Of a stretch of 64,000 bases of DNA, positions 1 through 8,695 are shown piece by piece. Source of the stretch: CADEDV01 sp964596345 (GTDB lineage Bacteria > Bacteroidota > Bacteroidia > Chitinophagales > Chitinophagaceae); NCBI GenBank assembly GCA_964596345.1, contig CAZQSZ010000006.1, positions 124,001-188,000 on the forward strand, read 5' to 3'. The position numbers and the translations under genes are program-made. Positions within the stretch are counted from its first letter, which is position 1, and each line of letters begins with the position of its first letter. The notes below the pieces were generated by a model. That model ran no database searches, was not told the DNA's origin, and saw nothing but the letters and a program-made list of their open reading frames with translations.

Positions 1-2
1 CA

Positions 3-347
3 GCCCGGGCATTGCGGCAGCAAATGACCCCGGAAGAAAAAATGCTCTGGCGGCAACTCCGCAACAAACGATTCCTTAATAAAAAATTCCGGCGGCAGCA
101 TCCTATCATTTATGGACAAGAGGGCTGGCGAAAATATTTTTATGTGGCGGATTTCTATTGTGCCGCTCACCGGCTTGTTGTTGAACTGGATGGCAAACAG
201 CATGAGTTCCCCGATAACAAAGAATATGATATGGCCCGGAATTTTATCATGCATCAACTGGAAATGAAAGTACTGCGGATACCAAACAGTGAACTAAAAG
301 AAAATATGTCAGCAGTACTGGACAAGATCGAAGCGGCGATGCAGTGA
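3..347 (+). CDS. DUF559-type endonuclease-like protein, 5' truncated
   Basis: Small protein of the DUF559 family, which shares the restriction-endonuclease-like fold of very-short-patch-repair nucleases. Visible motifs are an MLWRQLRNKRF helix, KFRRQHPI, then a VADFYC strand and VELDGKQHE, which supplies the acidic active-site pattern of the fold. The frame stays open to the left edge and the residues before the first usable start (AGALRQQMTPEE) fit the family N-terminus, so the gene almost certainly begins outside the window. Molecular function in these stand-alone copies is not established; nuclease activity is family inference. It is followed directly by a GC-rich repeat block, a common neighbour of such small accessory genes. 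Confidence 0.75.
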   Translation, partial: ARALRQQMTPEEKMLWRQLRNKRFLNKKFRRQHPIIYGQEGWRKYFYVADFYCAAHRLVVELDGKQHEFPDNKEYDMARNFIMHQLEMKVLRIPNSELKENMSAVLDKIEAAMQ

Positions 348-348
348 A

Positions 349-705
349 TCCCTCTCCCCGACCCTCTCCACTTTGTGGAGAGGGAGACACTACAGCACAA
401 GATTTTTTACTGCATTCAATATACATCAACAACGAAAAGCCTGAGTTACGAACCAATAATGAATTTCCAATTAACGGAGACTGTCCCCTCCCCATGCAAT
501 GGGGAGGGTTAGGGAGGGGGAAATGAATGGCTCCTCTCCCCGACCCTCTCCGTGTTACGGAGAGGGAGGCCTGAAAGCACTAAAGTTTTTACAGCATTTG
601 ATATGCGCTAATGATGAAGAGTTTGAATTACCAACCAGTAATGAATCTCCGGATTTCGGAGGCTGTCCCCTCCCCATCACATGGGGAGGGTTAGGGAGGG
701 GAAAC
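349..705. repeat. Tandem ~178-bp GC-rich hairpin repeat, two diverged copies
   Basis: Copy 1 covers about 349-525 and copy 2 about 529-705. Each copy starts with a CCGACCCTCTCC...GGAGAGGGAG hairpin and ends with a second hairpin, CCCTCCCC...GGGGAGGG. The middle parts are diverged but still alignable. Short open frames run through both copies and translate to proline- and glycine-rich peptides (SPRPSP, WGGLGRG); they are read here as by-products of the repeat. Related copies lie at 11764-11845 and 43672-43742. No other gene is visible in this 400-base gap. Confidence 0.75.
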
Positions 706-710
706 AAAAA

Positions 711-735
711 CAGCGTCCCCTCCTCAGGGACGCTG
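711..735 (-). terminator. Terminator of the outer-membrane barrel gene
   Basis: Perfect 9-bp stem CAGCGTCCC/GGGACGCTG, followed on the minus strand by a T-rich run, about 35 bases after the stop codon of the gene ending at 768. Confidence 0.65.
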
Positions 736-767
736 CAGACAGAAAAACACTGTAACAAGAAGAAACC

Positions 768-1469
768 TTATAACCGGAAGCCAATGGTCAGGCTCACTAC
801 CCGGTGTTTATTTTTTTCATCCGCACTGCTGTTGCTGCCGCTCTGCAGTTTGGCTAATCCTAATCCATAGTTCAGGGAAATCACTGCCGATTTGGTTTCA
901 ATTCCGGCCAGACCGTTCAAACCATAATCAAACCGTTTCATAATTCCGTACCCGGCACCCTCTTCATAATTCAGTGTGCCCGGATCATCATTGGACCACT
1001 CAATCTTATTTTCACTGTTGAAAGAAGTGCCCAGGAATTTGCCTTCTATTTTATTCTTACCGGCAATACCAACAGCGAGGTAAGGACCGGCACCGGCAAA
1101 GAATTTCACCGGACCGGTAGGTGTTTTAAAAACAAGGTTCACCGGCAGTTCAATATAATAGGGATTGCTGGTGGCCCGGTAATACGTAGCATCATTGGTA
1201 TTGCCGGATTGTGTTTTGGATCCTTTACCCGTAAATAATAGACCTGGCTGTACCGAAAGAAAAGAGGCCAACGGCAGGTCACCAATAATGCCCAGTTGAA
1301 AACTGCCCAGTGCTTTGTTATCATCCACACTGCCGTCATTGGTGATACTGATATTGGCCATATTGAAACCAGCACGGATATAGGCAGACGATTGTTGTGC
1401 GTTCACGGAGATTGCATTCACTGACAGGAATGCAACAAAGAATACGAATTGTTTATACATAGTTTTCAT
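768..1469 (-). CDS. Outer-membrane beta-barrel protein (porin-like, PF13568 type)
   Basis: Predicted 233-residue outer-membrane beta-barrel of the small Bacteroidota porin-like family. The start at 1469 gives a good signal peptide (MKTMYKQFVFFVAFLSVNAISVNAQ, split here only by reading) ending in AQ; the longer frame upstream has no signal and is rejected. The mature part begins SSAYIRAGFN and alternates short amphipathic strands typical of the family (LPLASFLSVQPGLLF, YYIELPVNLVF, VSLTIGFRL). It ends in an aromatic-poor but strand-like GFRL. Substrate or partner is unknown. It is a single gene with its own terminator, and no regulatory motif is convincing upstream. Confidence 0.75.
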   Translation of the reverse strand: MKTMYKQFVFFVAFLSVNAISVNAQQSSAYIRAGFNMANISITNDGSVDDNKALGSFQLGIIGDLPLASFLSVQPGLLFTGKGSKTQSGNTNDATYYRATSNPYYIELPVNLVFKTPTGPVKFFAGAGPYLAVGIAGKNKIEGKFLGTSFNSENKIEWSNDDPGTLNYEEGAGYGIMKRFDYGLNGLAGIETKSAVISLNYGLGLAKLQSGSNSSADEKNKHRVVSLTIGFRL

Positions 1470-1709
1470 GTTTGTGTTACCACCGGTTTTACAAGGACCT
1501 TGCCAGATTTTTTTTGAATGGTCACATCCGTGCAAGAATTATTTACGTAACCTGTTTTTTCCCGGATTGTCTTTTTAAAGAATTCAATAGACAAATGCTG
1601 TGTGTATAAGTTTAACGGCGATGAGCAATAATCTAACCGGTTTCTAAGACGGGCTTAATACCGGCCTTATATCGGGCCGCTACCTTTATCCATCATCAAA
1701 CACAGCTGC

Positions 1710-3086
1710 ATGGTAACTGTCATTATCCCGGTATTGAACGAAGGTGATACCATTGAAAATGTGGTGCGGTTTGCTTTTCAATGCCAGCAGGTCACAGAAG
1801 TGATCGTGGTGGATGATAAATCACTGGATGAAACAGTAATGCTGGCCAAAAAAGCCGGGGCCAAAGTGATTACCAGTACCAAACTGGGCAAAGGCGCTTC
1901 TATGAAAGACGGGCTGCTCTGTGCGGCGAATGAAATTATAGTATTCCTGGATGGTGATATTGATCCATATCCTGAACGGACCATTGAAAACCTTACGCTG
2001 CCATTATTGGAAGACAAAGCTGATTTTGTTAAAGCCTGCTTTGCCCGCAATGCAGGAAGAGTGACAGAACTGGTGGCTAAACCCTTACTGAATATTTTAT
2101 TCCCGGATCTCTCCGGCTTCTCACAACCACTCAGCGGTATGATCGCCGGTAAAAAATATTTATTGCAGCAACTCGATTTCAGTGATGACTATGGCGTGGA
2201 TATCGGCATTCTCATTGACATGCATATGATGAAAGCAAGAGTGCAGGAAGTGAATATTGGTTATATCAGCAACAACAGCAAACCCTGGCAGGAACTGGGA
2301 AGAATGAGCGGGGAAGTATCCAAAGCAATTATCAGCAGGGCCCTGCAGCAGAATAAACCCAATGCCACCCTGGAAGAATTAAGTGTGCTGTCGGAAATAA
2401 GAGACCAGATGGATTTTGCCATCAAAGAAGGATTGAAAGGCCTGGACAAGATGATCATCTTCGACATGGACAATACCTTATTACAGGGACGCTTTATTGA
2501 TACCTGTGCAAAATTCTATGGCTTTGACAAAGAATTGCTCGGCATCAGAAGCCAGGAAACCGACCCGGTGATCCGGACCAAAAATATTGCCCGGCTGATG
2601 AAAGGATTGAATATCTCCCAGGTGCTGGCCGTGGCCGACAGTATTCCGCCGGTTGAGGATGCAGAAGAAATTATTGCTGAATTAAAACAACGGGGCTACG
2701 TGGTGGGCATCATCAGCGACAGCTATGATGTGGTCATCAATCATATCAAAACAAAACTGGGGGCTGATTTCTCCCTGGGCAATGAACTGGAATTTTCCAA
2801 AAGCATTGCTACCGGCGAAGTAAAAATGCCTTCTTTCTTTTTTAATCATCCCGGTTCCGTTTGCAAGCACAGTATGTGCAAGACCAATGCTGTGCAGCAT
2901 ATCTTATCCCATTATAAGATTGATATCAACAACACGATTGCGGTGGGTGATAGTGAAAATGATCTTTGCATGATCAAAAAAGCAGGAATTGGGGTTGCCT
3001 TTTGCTCGGCCAATGAGCTGATGAATTTTGTGGCGGATATCACCATTAAAGAATCTTCGTTTAAAGAATTACTGGAGTTTGCATAA
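1710..3086 (+). CDS. Glycosyltransferase (GpgS-like, GT2/GT81) fused to HAD phosphatase
   Basis: Two-domain cytosolic enzyme of 458 residues. Residues ~1-230 form a GT-A glycosyltransferase: VTVIIPVLNEGDTI, the DDKSLDET loop, FLDGDIDP as metal-binding DxD, and LSGFSQPLSGMIAGKKYL, which resembles glucosyl-3-phosphoglycerate synthases. Residues ~248-455 form a SerB-like HAD phosphatase: DMDNTLL (nucleophile Asp and acid), ISDSYD (motif II), a lysine in motif III and GDSENDL (motif IV). The simplest reading is synthesis and dephosphorylation of a sugar-phosphoglycerate in one polypeptide, giving a glucosyl- or mannosylglycerate solute; this is inference. A weak TACCTTTA element lies at 1681-1688. 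No membrane segment is seen. Confidence 0.75.
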   Translation: MVTVIIPVLNEGDTIENVVRFAFQCQQVTEVIVVDDKSLDETVMLAKKAGAKVITSTKLGKGASMKDGLLCAANEIIVFLDGDIDPYPERTIENLTLPLLEDKADFVKACFARNAGRVTELVAKPLLNILFPDLSGFSQPLSGMIAGKKYLLQQLDFSDDYGVDIGILIDMHMMKARVQEVNIGYISNNSKPWQELGRMSGEVSKAIISRALQQNKPNATLEELSVLSEIRDQMDFAIKEGLKGLDKMIIFDMDNTLLQGRFIDTCAKFYGFDKELLGIRSQETDPVIRTKNIARLMKGLNISQVLAVADSIPPVEDAEEIIAELKQRGYVVGIISDSYDVVINHIKTKLGADFSLGNELEFSKSIATGEVKMPSFFFNHPGSVCKHSMCKTNAVQHILSHYKIDINNTIAVGDSENDLCMIKKAGIGVAFCSANELMNFVADITIKESSFKELLEFA

Positions 3087-3094
3087 ACGAATGA

Positions 3095-3784
3095 TCAACT
3101 CTTATTATAGACTTTGATCACCGGCTCCCGCAGGGCCGCCGCTTCCTCTTTACAATAGAAACAGATCACATTGGCAATGGCATCCGCACTCACCCAGTTG
3201 GAAGGATCTGCATCCGGCATACTCTTCCGGTTCTGCGGCGTATCAATGGTGGAAGGTACCACCACACTGGTCACCACATTCGTTCCTTTGGCTTCTTCAT
3301 TCATCAGCTCTGCCAGCCGGAAGAGCAGTGATTTGGCCAGGCCATAAGCTACCATTCCTTTGCTGTTCCGCATATCGAGTCCCGGTTTTGACCCGATCAA
3401 AAAGATGCGGCCGCTTTTTTGTTTCATCATTTGTATAAAAACAGGACGGGCTACATTGTAAGCGGTTTCAAAATTCAGCTGTAGTTGCTGGCTGATCGCT
3501 GCTGTTCCTGTTGCCGCAACAGCACCCATGGCAAAACCACCCACGGTAAGTACAGCCGCATCGATTGTTCCGTTGCGGCTGATTACAGAAGAAACAAATT
3601 GTTCGGCAGCGGCTTCATCAGTAAGATTAGCCGTGGCTGTTTCAAAATACTCATGAGGTATGAATAATCCCGCCGGATCTTTGGGCAATAAAGTCCCAAC
3701 GACCCTGTATCCTTCTGCCAGGAATTTTTTACTGACGGCCCGGCCCAAATTGCCGGACACCCCGGTGATGATGACTGTCTTCAT
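3095..3784 (-). CDS. SDR-family oxidoreductase
   Basis: Short-chain dehydrogenase/reductase of 229 residues with a Rossmann fold. The ATG at 3784 is chosen because it starts exactly at MKTVIITGVSGNLGRAV, the nucleotide-binding Gly-rich loop; the 12 residues upstream are unlike the family. The catalytic set is present: serine in IFLIGSK and tyrosine-lysine in YGLAKS. Substrate is unknown. The gene converges on the glycosyltransferase fusion with only 8 bases between stops and no visible terminator hairpin. Confidence 0.85.
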   Translation of the reverse strand: MKTVIITGVSGNLGRAVSKKFLAEGYRVVGTLLPKDPAGLFIPHEYFETATANLTDEAAAEQFVSSVISRNGTIDAAVLTVGGFAMGAVAATGTAAISQQLQLNFETAYNVARPVFIQMMKQKSGRIFLIGSKPGLDMRNSKGMVAYGLAKSLLFRLAELMNEEAKGTNVVTSVVVPSTIDTPQNRKSMPDADPSNWVSADAIANVICFYCKEEAAALREPVIKVYNKS

Positions 3785-3963
3785 ACCAGTGAAGGTAGAG
3801 CATGGCTGTAATAAATCCATACCCTGCTCCCGGTACGGGTAATGTAAGCACCGGCCATTCCGGGGTTGCCATAGGGCCTGTATATTGTTTACCCGGTAAG
3901 TTTGTAACTTACAGTACCCCGGGCAGCCCCGGCGACTGTATTTCCGTTTGAACCGGAACAGGT

Positions 3964-5976
3964 ATGATCAGAAAAATAACCATTGTCCTTGTTATGTGCC
4001 TGCAGGCTTTGTTCGCCGCAGCACAACTGTGCACCAACGCGGGGCAAACGCCTGTTACGGCAACATTGGTTTGTGGGTCTTCTACCTTTATTCAATTCAC
4101 GGGTCAGTTCTGTGGACAAACCAATATACCGGTGCCTTGTAATGACGGGAACATTTACCAAAATGTAAATCCAAACTTTTACCGGATGGCCTGTTATAGT
4201 GCAGGCACTTTGGGCTTCACCATTGTACCTGCTGATGCAGTAGCTGATTATAACTGGCAACTGTTTGATGTCACCAATACCAACCCGCAAGACATCTTCA
4301 CCAATCCGAATTTGCTGGTGGCCTGCAACTGGTCAGGTGAGTTAGGCGAAACCGGCGCTTCAATGGATGGCACTCAGCTGAATGTATGTAAAGGATCCGG
4401 GCAGCCCCTGTTCAGTTCGATGCCAACGCTTACCCAGGGCCGCACCTATTTACTAATGGTCTGCAACAGCAGCGGAACCGGTGGTAGCTATGAACTTACT
4501 TTTACCGGCGGCACCGCCAGCATTACAGATAATATCGATCCGCAATTAACTGCCGCCCGTATCAATTGTGATGCCACGCAGGTGACGGTTCGTTTCAACA
4601 AAGAATTAGTGTGCAACTCCCTTGCATTGGATGGGAGTGATTTCAGTATCAGTAACGGAGTTATTATAACCGGGCTTGACCGGGGCGATTGCAGTTCACC
4701 TTTTGGCTCTGACTCTGTCATACTTACTTTATCACAACCACTTCCTTTTGGTAATTATACACTCACCATACAAAATGGCAGCGATGGCAACTCGGTAATG
4801 GATGTTTGCAACAGGAGTATTCTTATTGGTGAAAATATTGCATTCAATTCCGGGCCGGTGCAACCCACCCCGCTGGATAGTGTATATCCCGTAGGTTGTA
4901 AACCCGGTTTTATTGAACTGATCTTTGATAAGCCGATACGTTGCAACTCCATCGCTCCTGATGGAAGTGACTTTACCATCAGCGGCCCGCAGGCGGTAAC
5001 CATCACCGGTATTGGAAGCACTACGTGTAATAATACATTGAAAACAAGAATCGTTCGTCTGCAACTTTCCTCACCGATTACTATTGGCGGCACCTATGCA
5101 GTGCAGTTAACAACAGGCACAGATGGCAATACACTTATTGATGACTGTGGCTTACCTACAGCACCGGGATCTGCCGTAACCTTTACCGCCGTTGATACGG
5201 TCTCTGCGAAATTCACCTATGCACCTGCTGCCACCTGCCAGGATAATATCGTGGCTTTTCAGCACATGGGTTCTGCCCTGAACAATACACTGGCCTGGAG
5301 TTTTGGAACGAACAATAACAGTTCGATTCCCAATCCTGTTATCAATTTTAATAATCCCGGGCAATACACCGTGCAGCTTACTGTATCCAACAGCATTTGT
5401 ACGGATGTACAAAAAGTTATTCTTAACCTTGACAATAAATTAAAAGCTGATTTTACCGGACCCGATTTTGCCTGCCCCGGTGATGTGGTTCAGTTTATCA
5501 ATACCAGCAGCGGTGCTGCTGATCTGACACTATGGAATTTTGGCAACGGTAATAACAGTTCATTACCAACGCCACCTCCACAATTGTATCTCTCCACGAA
5601 CCCCGGTGAAAGCAGTTATACCGTGCAACTGATCGCCGGAAATCTTGCGTTGGGTTGCCGGGATACCATCAGCAAGATCATCCGGGTGCCGGCCAATTGC
5701 CGCATTGAAGTACCTACTGCTTTTACACCCAACAACGATGGCAAAAATGATTTTCTATTCCCATTAAACGCTTATACCGTCAGCGATCTTGATTTCCGGG
5801 TCTTTAACCGCTTCGGTGAACTGGTATTCCTGTCCCGCAACTTTACTGAAAAATGGGACGGTACTTTTAAAGGCAAAGCCCAGGCCACCGGTATTTTTGT
5901 ATGGATACTTTCTTATACCGATCCGCAGACCAAACAAAAAATAAGTAAGAAAGGAACCAGCCTGCTGATCCGTTAA
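3964..5976 (+). CDS. T9SS type B cargo: secreted PKD-domain protein with gliding-motility-associated C-terminal domain
   Basis: Secreted protein of 670 residues. A signal peptide (MIRKITIVLVMCLQALFAAAQ) is followed by a cysteine-containing region, two related Ig-like modules with the repeated phrase CNS-(L/I)A-DGSDF(S/T)IS, then two PKD-like domains (LAWSFGTNNNSSIPNPVINF and LTLWNFGNGNNSSLP). The last ~85 residues (VPTAFTPNNDGKNDF, FRVFNRFGELVF, GIFVWILSY) are a CHU_C/type B sorting domain, which in Bacteroidota directs export by the type IX system and surface attachment. Role of the cargo is unknown. A TAAGTTTG element at 3897-3904 lies in the short upstream region, inside a GTAAGTT/AACTTAC hairpin. 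Confidence 0.85.
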   Translation: MIRKITIVLVMCLQALFAAAQLCTNAGQTPVTATLVCGSSTFIQFTGQFCGQTNIPVPCNDGNIYQNVNPNFYRMACYSAGTLGFTIVPADAVADYNWQLFDVTNTNPQDIFTNPNLLVACNWSGELGETGASMDGTQLNVCKGSGQPLFSSMPTLTQGRTYLLMVCNSSGTGGSYELTFTGGTASITDNIDPQLTAARINCDATQVTVRFNKELVCNSLALDGSDFSISNGVIITGLDRGDCSSPFGSDSVILTLSQPLPFGNYTLTIQNGSDGNSVMDVCNRSILIGENIAFNSGPVQPTPLDSVYPVGCKPGFIELIFDKPIRCNSIAPDGSDFTISGPQAVTITGIGSTTCNNTLKTRIVRLQLSSPITIGGTYAVQLTTGTDGNTLIDDCGLPTAPGSAVTFTAVDTVSAKFTYAPAATCQDNIVAFQHMGSALNNTLAWSFGTNNNSSIPNPVINFNNPGQYTVQLTVSNSICTDVQKVILNLDNKLKADFTGPDFACPGDVVQFINTSSGAADLTLWNFGNGNNSSLPTPPPQLYLSTNPGESSYTVQLIAGNLALGCRDTISKIIRVPANCRIEVPTAFTPNNDGKNDFLFPLNAYTVSDLDFRVFNRFGELVFLSRNFTEKWDGTFKGKAQATGIFVWILSYTDPQTKQKISKKGTSLLIR

Positions 5977-5985
5977 TACATAAAA

Positions 5986-6013
5986 AAAGACCGGCATCAT
6001 TACACCGGTCTTT
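5986..6013. terminator. Bidirectional terminator between convergent genes
   Basis: Stem AAAGACCGG/CCGGTCTTT with a 10-base loop, A-rich on the left and T-rich on the right, between the stops of the T9SS cargo and the aminotransferase. Confidence 0.8.
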
Positions 6014-6031
6014 ACTAACCCACTATTGCAA

Positions 6032-7096
6032 TCAGATAATATGATTCCATCCATAGCGATCTTCATCAGCACCACTCCGTATCCTTTCCAGCTTATTTTT
6101 TAATTGACCCGATACGATTTCCCTTCCATAAGCCGGTAACTGAAAATCCATTCCGTCAATATGGATGACACCTATCGGTGCCACTACAGCCGCCGTGCCT
6201 GCACCAAAAGCTTCGGTGATCGTTTTATCACGGAATGCATCGGCTAATTCTCTTACTGACAATTGCCGTTCTTCCACCGGGTACCCAAGCTCTTTTGCCA
6301 GTGCGAGCAATGAATCTCTTGTCACCCCATCCAGTATCGAATCCGATAAAGGCGCCGTGATCAGTGTGCCATTGATAACAAACAGCACATTCATCATACC
6401 TGATTCTTCAATATGCGGATCTTCTTTTCCATCTGTCCATAATACCTGGTCATATCCTTCCTGCCGGGCTAACTGCGTGGGATAAAATGCACCGCCATAA
6501 TTACCACCGCATTTGGCAAACCCGGTTCCGCCTTTAGCTGCCCGTATAAATTCAGTTTCCACTTTTACTTTGATCGGCCTTGCATACAATTCAGGCACAG
6601 GTCCTGTAAAAATGATAAAGCGGTATTGCTCGGCTACTTTCACGCCAAACTTTGCTTCACTGGCATATAGAAAAGGGCGGACATATAAAGAAGCCCCTTT
6701 CTGTGAGGGCACCCACTCCGCATCTGTTTCGATCAACTTCACTAACCCCTCCGCAAAAAATTCTTTCGGCGGAACCGCCATGCACATTCTTTCCAATGAA
6801 CGGACAAACCGGTCATAGTGTTTATCCAGCCGGAATATATTGATGCGGCCATCCTGCATCCGGAAGGCTTTCATGCCTTCAAAAACAGTTTGGCCATAAT
6901 GTAAGGCCAGCGTGGTGGGACTTAAGGAGAGATTGGTAAAAGGAACCACCACCGGTGAGGACCATTCACCCTGGTCATAATCAGCTACCAGCATATGATC
7001 GGCAGTATATTTCCCGAATTCCAGTTGTTCAAAATTCACTTCGTGTAATCTTGAAGCTGTTGTCTTCCTGACAACAATGTCTGTCAGCATTTCCAT
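6032..7096 (-). CDS. ilvE: Branched-chain amino acid aminotransferase
   Basis: PLP-dependent fold-type IV aminotransferase of 354 residues that interconverts leucine, isoleucine and valine with their 2-oxo acids. Family marks are LHYGQTVFEGMKAFR near the N-terminus, YVRPFLYASE, the Schiff-base lysine in GFAKCGGNYGG, EESGMMNVLFV, the ILDGVTRDSLL phosphate loop and TEAFGAGTAAVVAPIG. Length matches the class II (BCAT2-like) enzymes. A second ATG two codons downstream is equally possible. It is the last gene of a minus-strand run after the EamA and GNAT genes; the gap to GNAT is 17 bases, so co-transcription is likely. Confidence 0.92.
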   Translation of the reverse strand: MEMLTDIVVRKTTASRLHEVNFEQLEFGKYTADHMLVADYDQGEWSSPVVVPFTNLSLSPTTLALHYGQTVFEGMKAFRMQDGRINIFRLDKHYDRFVRSLERMCMAVPPKEFFAEGLVKLIETDAEWVPSQKGASLYVRPFLYASEAKFGVKVAEQYRFIIFTGPVPELYARPIKVKVETEFIRAAKGGTGFAKCGGNYGGAFYPTQLARQEGYDQVLWTDGKEDPHIEESGMMNVLFVINGTLITAPLSDSILDGVTRDSLLALAKELGYPVEERQLSVRELADAFRDKTITEAFGAGTAAVVAPIGVIHIDGMDFQLPAYGREIVSGQLKNKLERIRSGADEDRYGWNHII

Positions 7097-7113
7097 GTCA
7101 ATTGATTTAGGTT

Positions 7114-7626
7114 TTATACCAATAATGATTGTTCATATTGTTCAGCTGCTTTTACGGCAGTCGTAATATCAATGGTCATTTTCACATTCGCCCTTTTGTA
7201 CACACCAGGCTCCACTTTCAAATGCCGGAACCCGATCTTTTCATAGAGCCTGATAGCGCCTGCATTTTTCGTATTGGAATACAAAATGACCTGTTGTGCT
7301 CCCAGCTCTTTGGCTTTGATAAAACTGGCATAGCTGATCGCTTCGGCAATTCCTTTGCGCCGGAAATGTTCATCCACGGCCATCTTGGTAAATTCGTATG
7401 TTTCATCATCCACCTTACGAAGACCAACGGTACCGGCCACTTCCCCATTATACAAGGCCATTAAAATAGCTCCTCCTGTTTCCAGGATCGCTTTATCAGG
7501 ATTGGTCAGCACCCATTCATCAACAGGCTCCATTTCAAACCAGGCTTCTATCCAGGCCCGGTTGAATTTTTCAAAATAAGGCTGGTGCTCTGGCCGGTAA
7601 TCAACAATAGTAATAAGGTTATTCAT
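7114..7626 (-). CDS. GNAT-family N-acetyltransferase
   Basis: Acetyltransferase of 170 residues. The acetyl-CoA binding motif A is seen in MAVDEHFRRKGIAEAISYASFIKAKE (R-R-K-G-I-A), preceded by the strand ILMALYNGEVAGTVGLR and followed by motif B LYSNTKNAGAIRLYEKIGF. The substrate is not predictable; small-molecule amine or amino acid acetylation is typical. The start codon overlaps the stop of the EamA transporter gene by four bases, which indicates translational coupling and suggests that the two act on the same compound. Confidence 0.85.
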   Translation of the reverse strand: MNNLITIVDYRPEHQPYFEKFNRAWIEAWFEMEPVDEWVLTNPDKAILETGGAILMALYNGEVAGTVGLRKVDDETYEFTKMAVDEHFRRKGIAEAISYASFIKAKELGAQQVILYSNTKNAGAIRLYEKIGFRHLKVEPGVYKRANVKMTIDITTAVKAAEQYEQSLLV

Positions 7627-8519
7627 CGCTTTACTTTTTTAAATTCACGGTTTACGATATATACGCCCCCTAATGTGATCAGCGTACCCATGATCATCTG
7701 CATATTCATTTTTTCGGATAATAATAACCACCCGATCACAACGGCTACAATAGGATTGATATAGGCATACACAGACACCTGTGTCGGGGGAAGTTTGCTG
7801 ATCATAAATACATAGGCTGAATAAGCGATCAGCGAACCAAATACAATAAGATAGACCAGCGCCAGCCATGCCTGCTGCCCCACGTTGGCCATGTTCACAT
7901 ACTTACCCGTTACTCCGCAAATAAGCAATACCAGTACTCCGGCGATCAGCATCTGCAAACCCACATTGAATAATATATTGATCGGTGGTTTTTCTTTGGA
8001 AGTATAAACGGTACCGAAAGACCAGGACAACGTGGACAGGATAGCCAGCACCACACCCAACACAAATGAACCGCTTTTCATTTGCCCGAGATAATCATAG
8101 AAGATCGTTAGTACTCCTGCAAAGCCCACCAACAGCCCGATGATCATCAGCCGGCTGATCCTTGCACACTTCGATAACCACACCGTAAATAAAGCAATGA
8201 ACAAAGGAACTAAAGCAGCAATGATAGCCGCTAAGCCTCCGCTGATATATTCCACCGACCATGTCAGTAACCCATTAGCAATACACAATAAGAAAATACT
8301 TTGTACCGATATCTTTTTTAAGATCGCCTTATTGGGAATCCGGTATCCCCTGAGCAGGAAATAGCTGACGAGAATAGCACCGGATATAAATTGTCTCAAC
8401 CCGGAAATAAATAAGCCCGGCATTTCCTGTGCTCCCACTCTTGCGGCGATATAGGTTGTTCCCCAGAAGAAACTGACAATGCCCAGTGCGATATACGCTT
8501 TATGTACTTCTTTTTTCAT
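7623..8519 (-). CDS. EamA/DMT-family metabolite exporter
   Basis: Inner-membrane transporter of the drug/metabolite superfamily with about ten hydrophobic segments in two EamA halves. The start at 8519 gives MKKEVHKAYIALGIVSFFWGTTY, the conserved first helix with FWG and IAARVG; the longer frame only adds a basic stretch. Members export amino acids, purines or other metabolites; the substrate here is unknown. It lies divergently from a MocR-type regulator 177 bases away and is coupled to a GNAT gene, a layout typical of a regulator-controlled export and detoxification unit. Confidence 0.85.
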   Translation of the reverse strand: MKKEVHKAYIALGIVSFFWGTTYIAARVGAQEMPGLFISGLRQFISGAILVSYFLLRGYRIPNKAILKKISVQSIFLLCIANGLLTWSVEYISGGLAAIIAALVPLFIALFTVWLSKCARISRLMIIGLLVGFAGVLTIFYDYLGQMKSGSFVLGVVLAILSTLSWSFGTVYTSKEKPPINILFNVGLQMLIAGVLVLLICGVTGKYVNMANVGQQAWLALVYLIVFGSLIAYSAYVFMISKLPPTQVSVYAYINPIVAVVIGWLLLSEKMNMQMIMGTLITLGGVYIVNREFKKVKR

Positions 8520-8665
8520 CGTTGGTTGTTTACGTTTGCGGCAAAGCAATTCCGTTAGCTCTTTACAGAACTTTTTTTACTACTCATCTGATGATAACAT
8601 GAACGTACGGGAATGACAGTACAAATTTTTATAGAATTCCGGTAAAAAAACAGATGCAGTTTTTG

Positions 8666-8673
8666 TATTTTTG
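8666..8673 (+). promoter_or_regulatory. -7 element of the MocR gene promoter
   Basis: TATTTTTG matches the Bacteroidota -7 consensus TANNTTTG exactly and sits 22 bases before the ATG at 8696. No TTG is seen at the usual -33 spacing, which would fit an activator-dependent or autoregulated promoter. The divergent promoter of the exporter must lie in the same 177-base region. Confidence 0.5.
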
Positions 8674-8695
8674 ACTATATCAGATTTTTTAACAA

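Noticed and set aside
344..870. Two overlapping plus-strand open frames (60 and 123 codons)
   Set aside because: They run through both copies of the GC-rich repeat and repeat the same Pro/Gly-rich phrases; the second even enters the minus-strand barrel gene.
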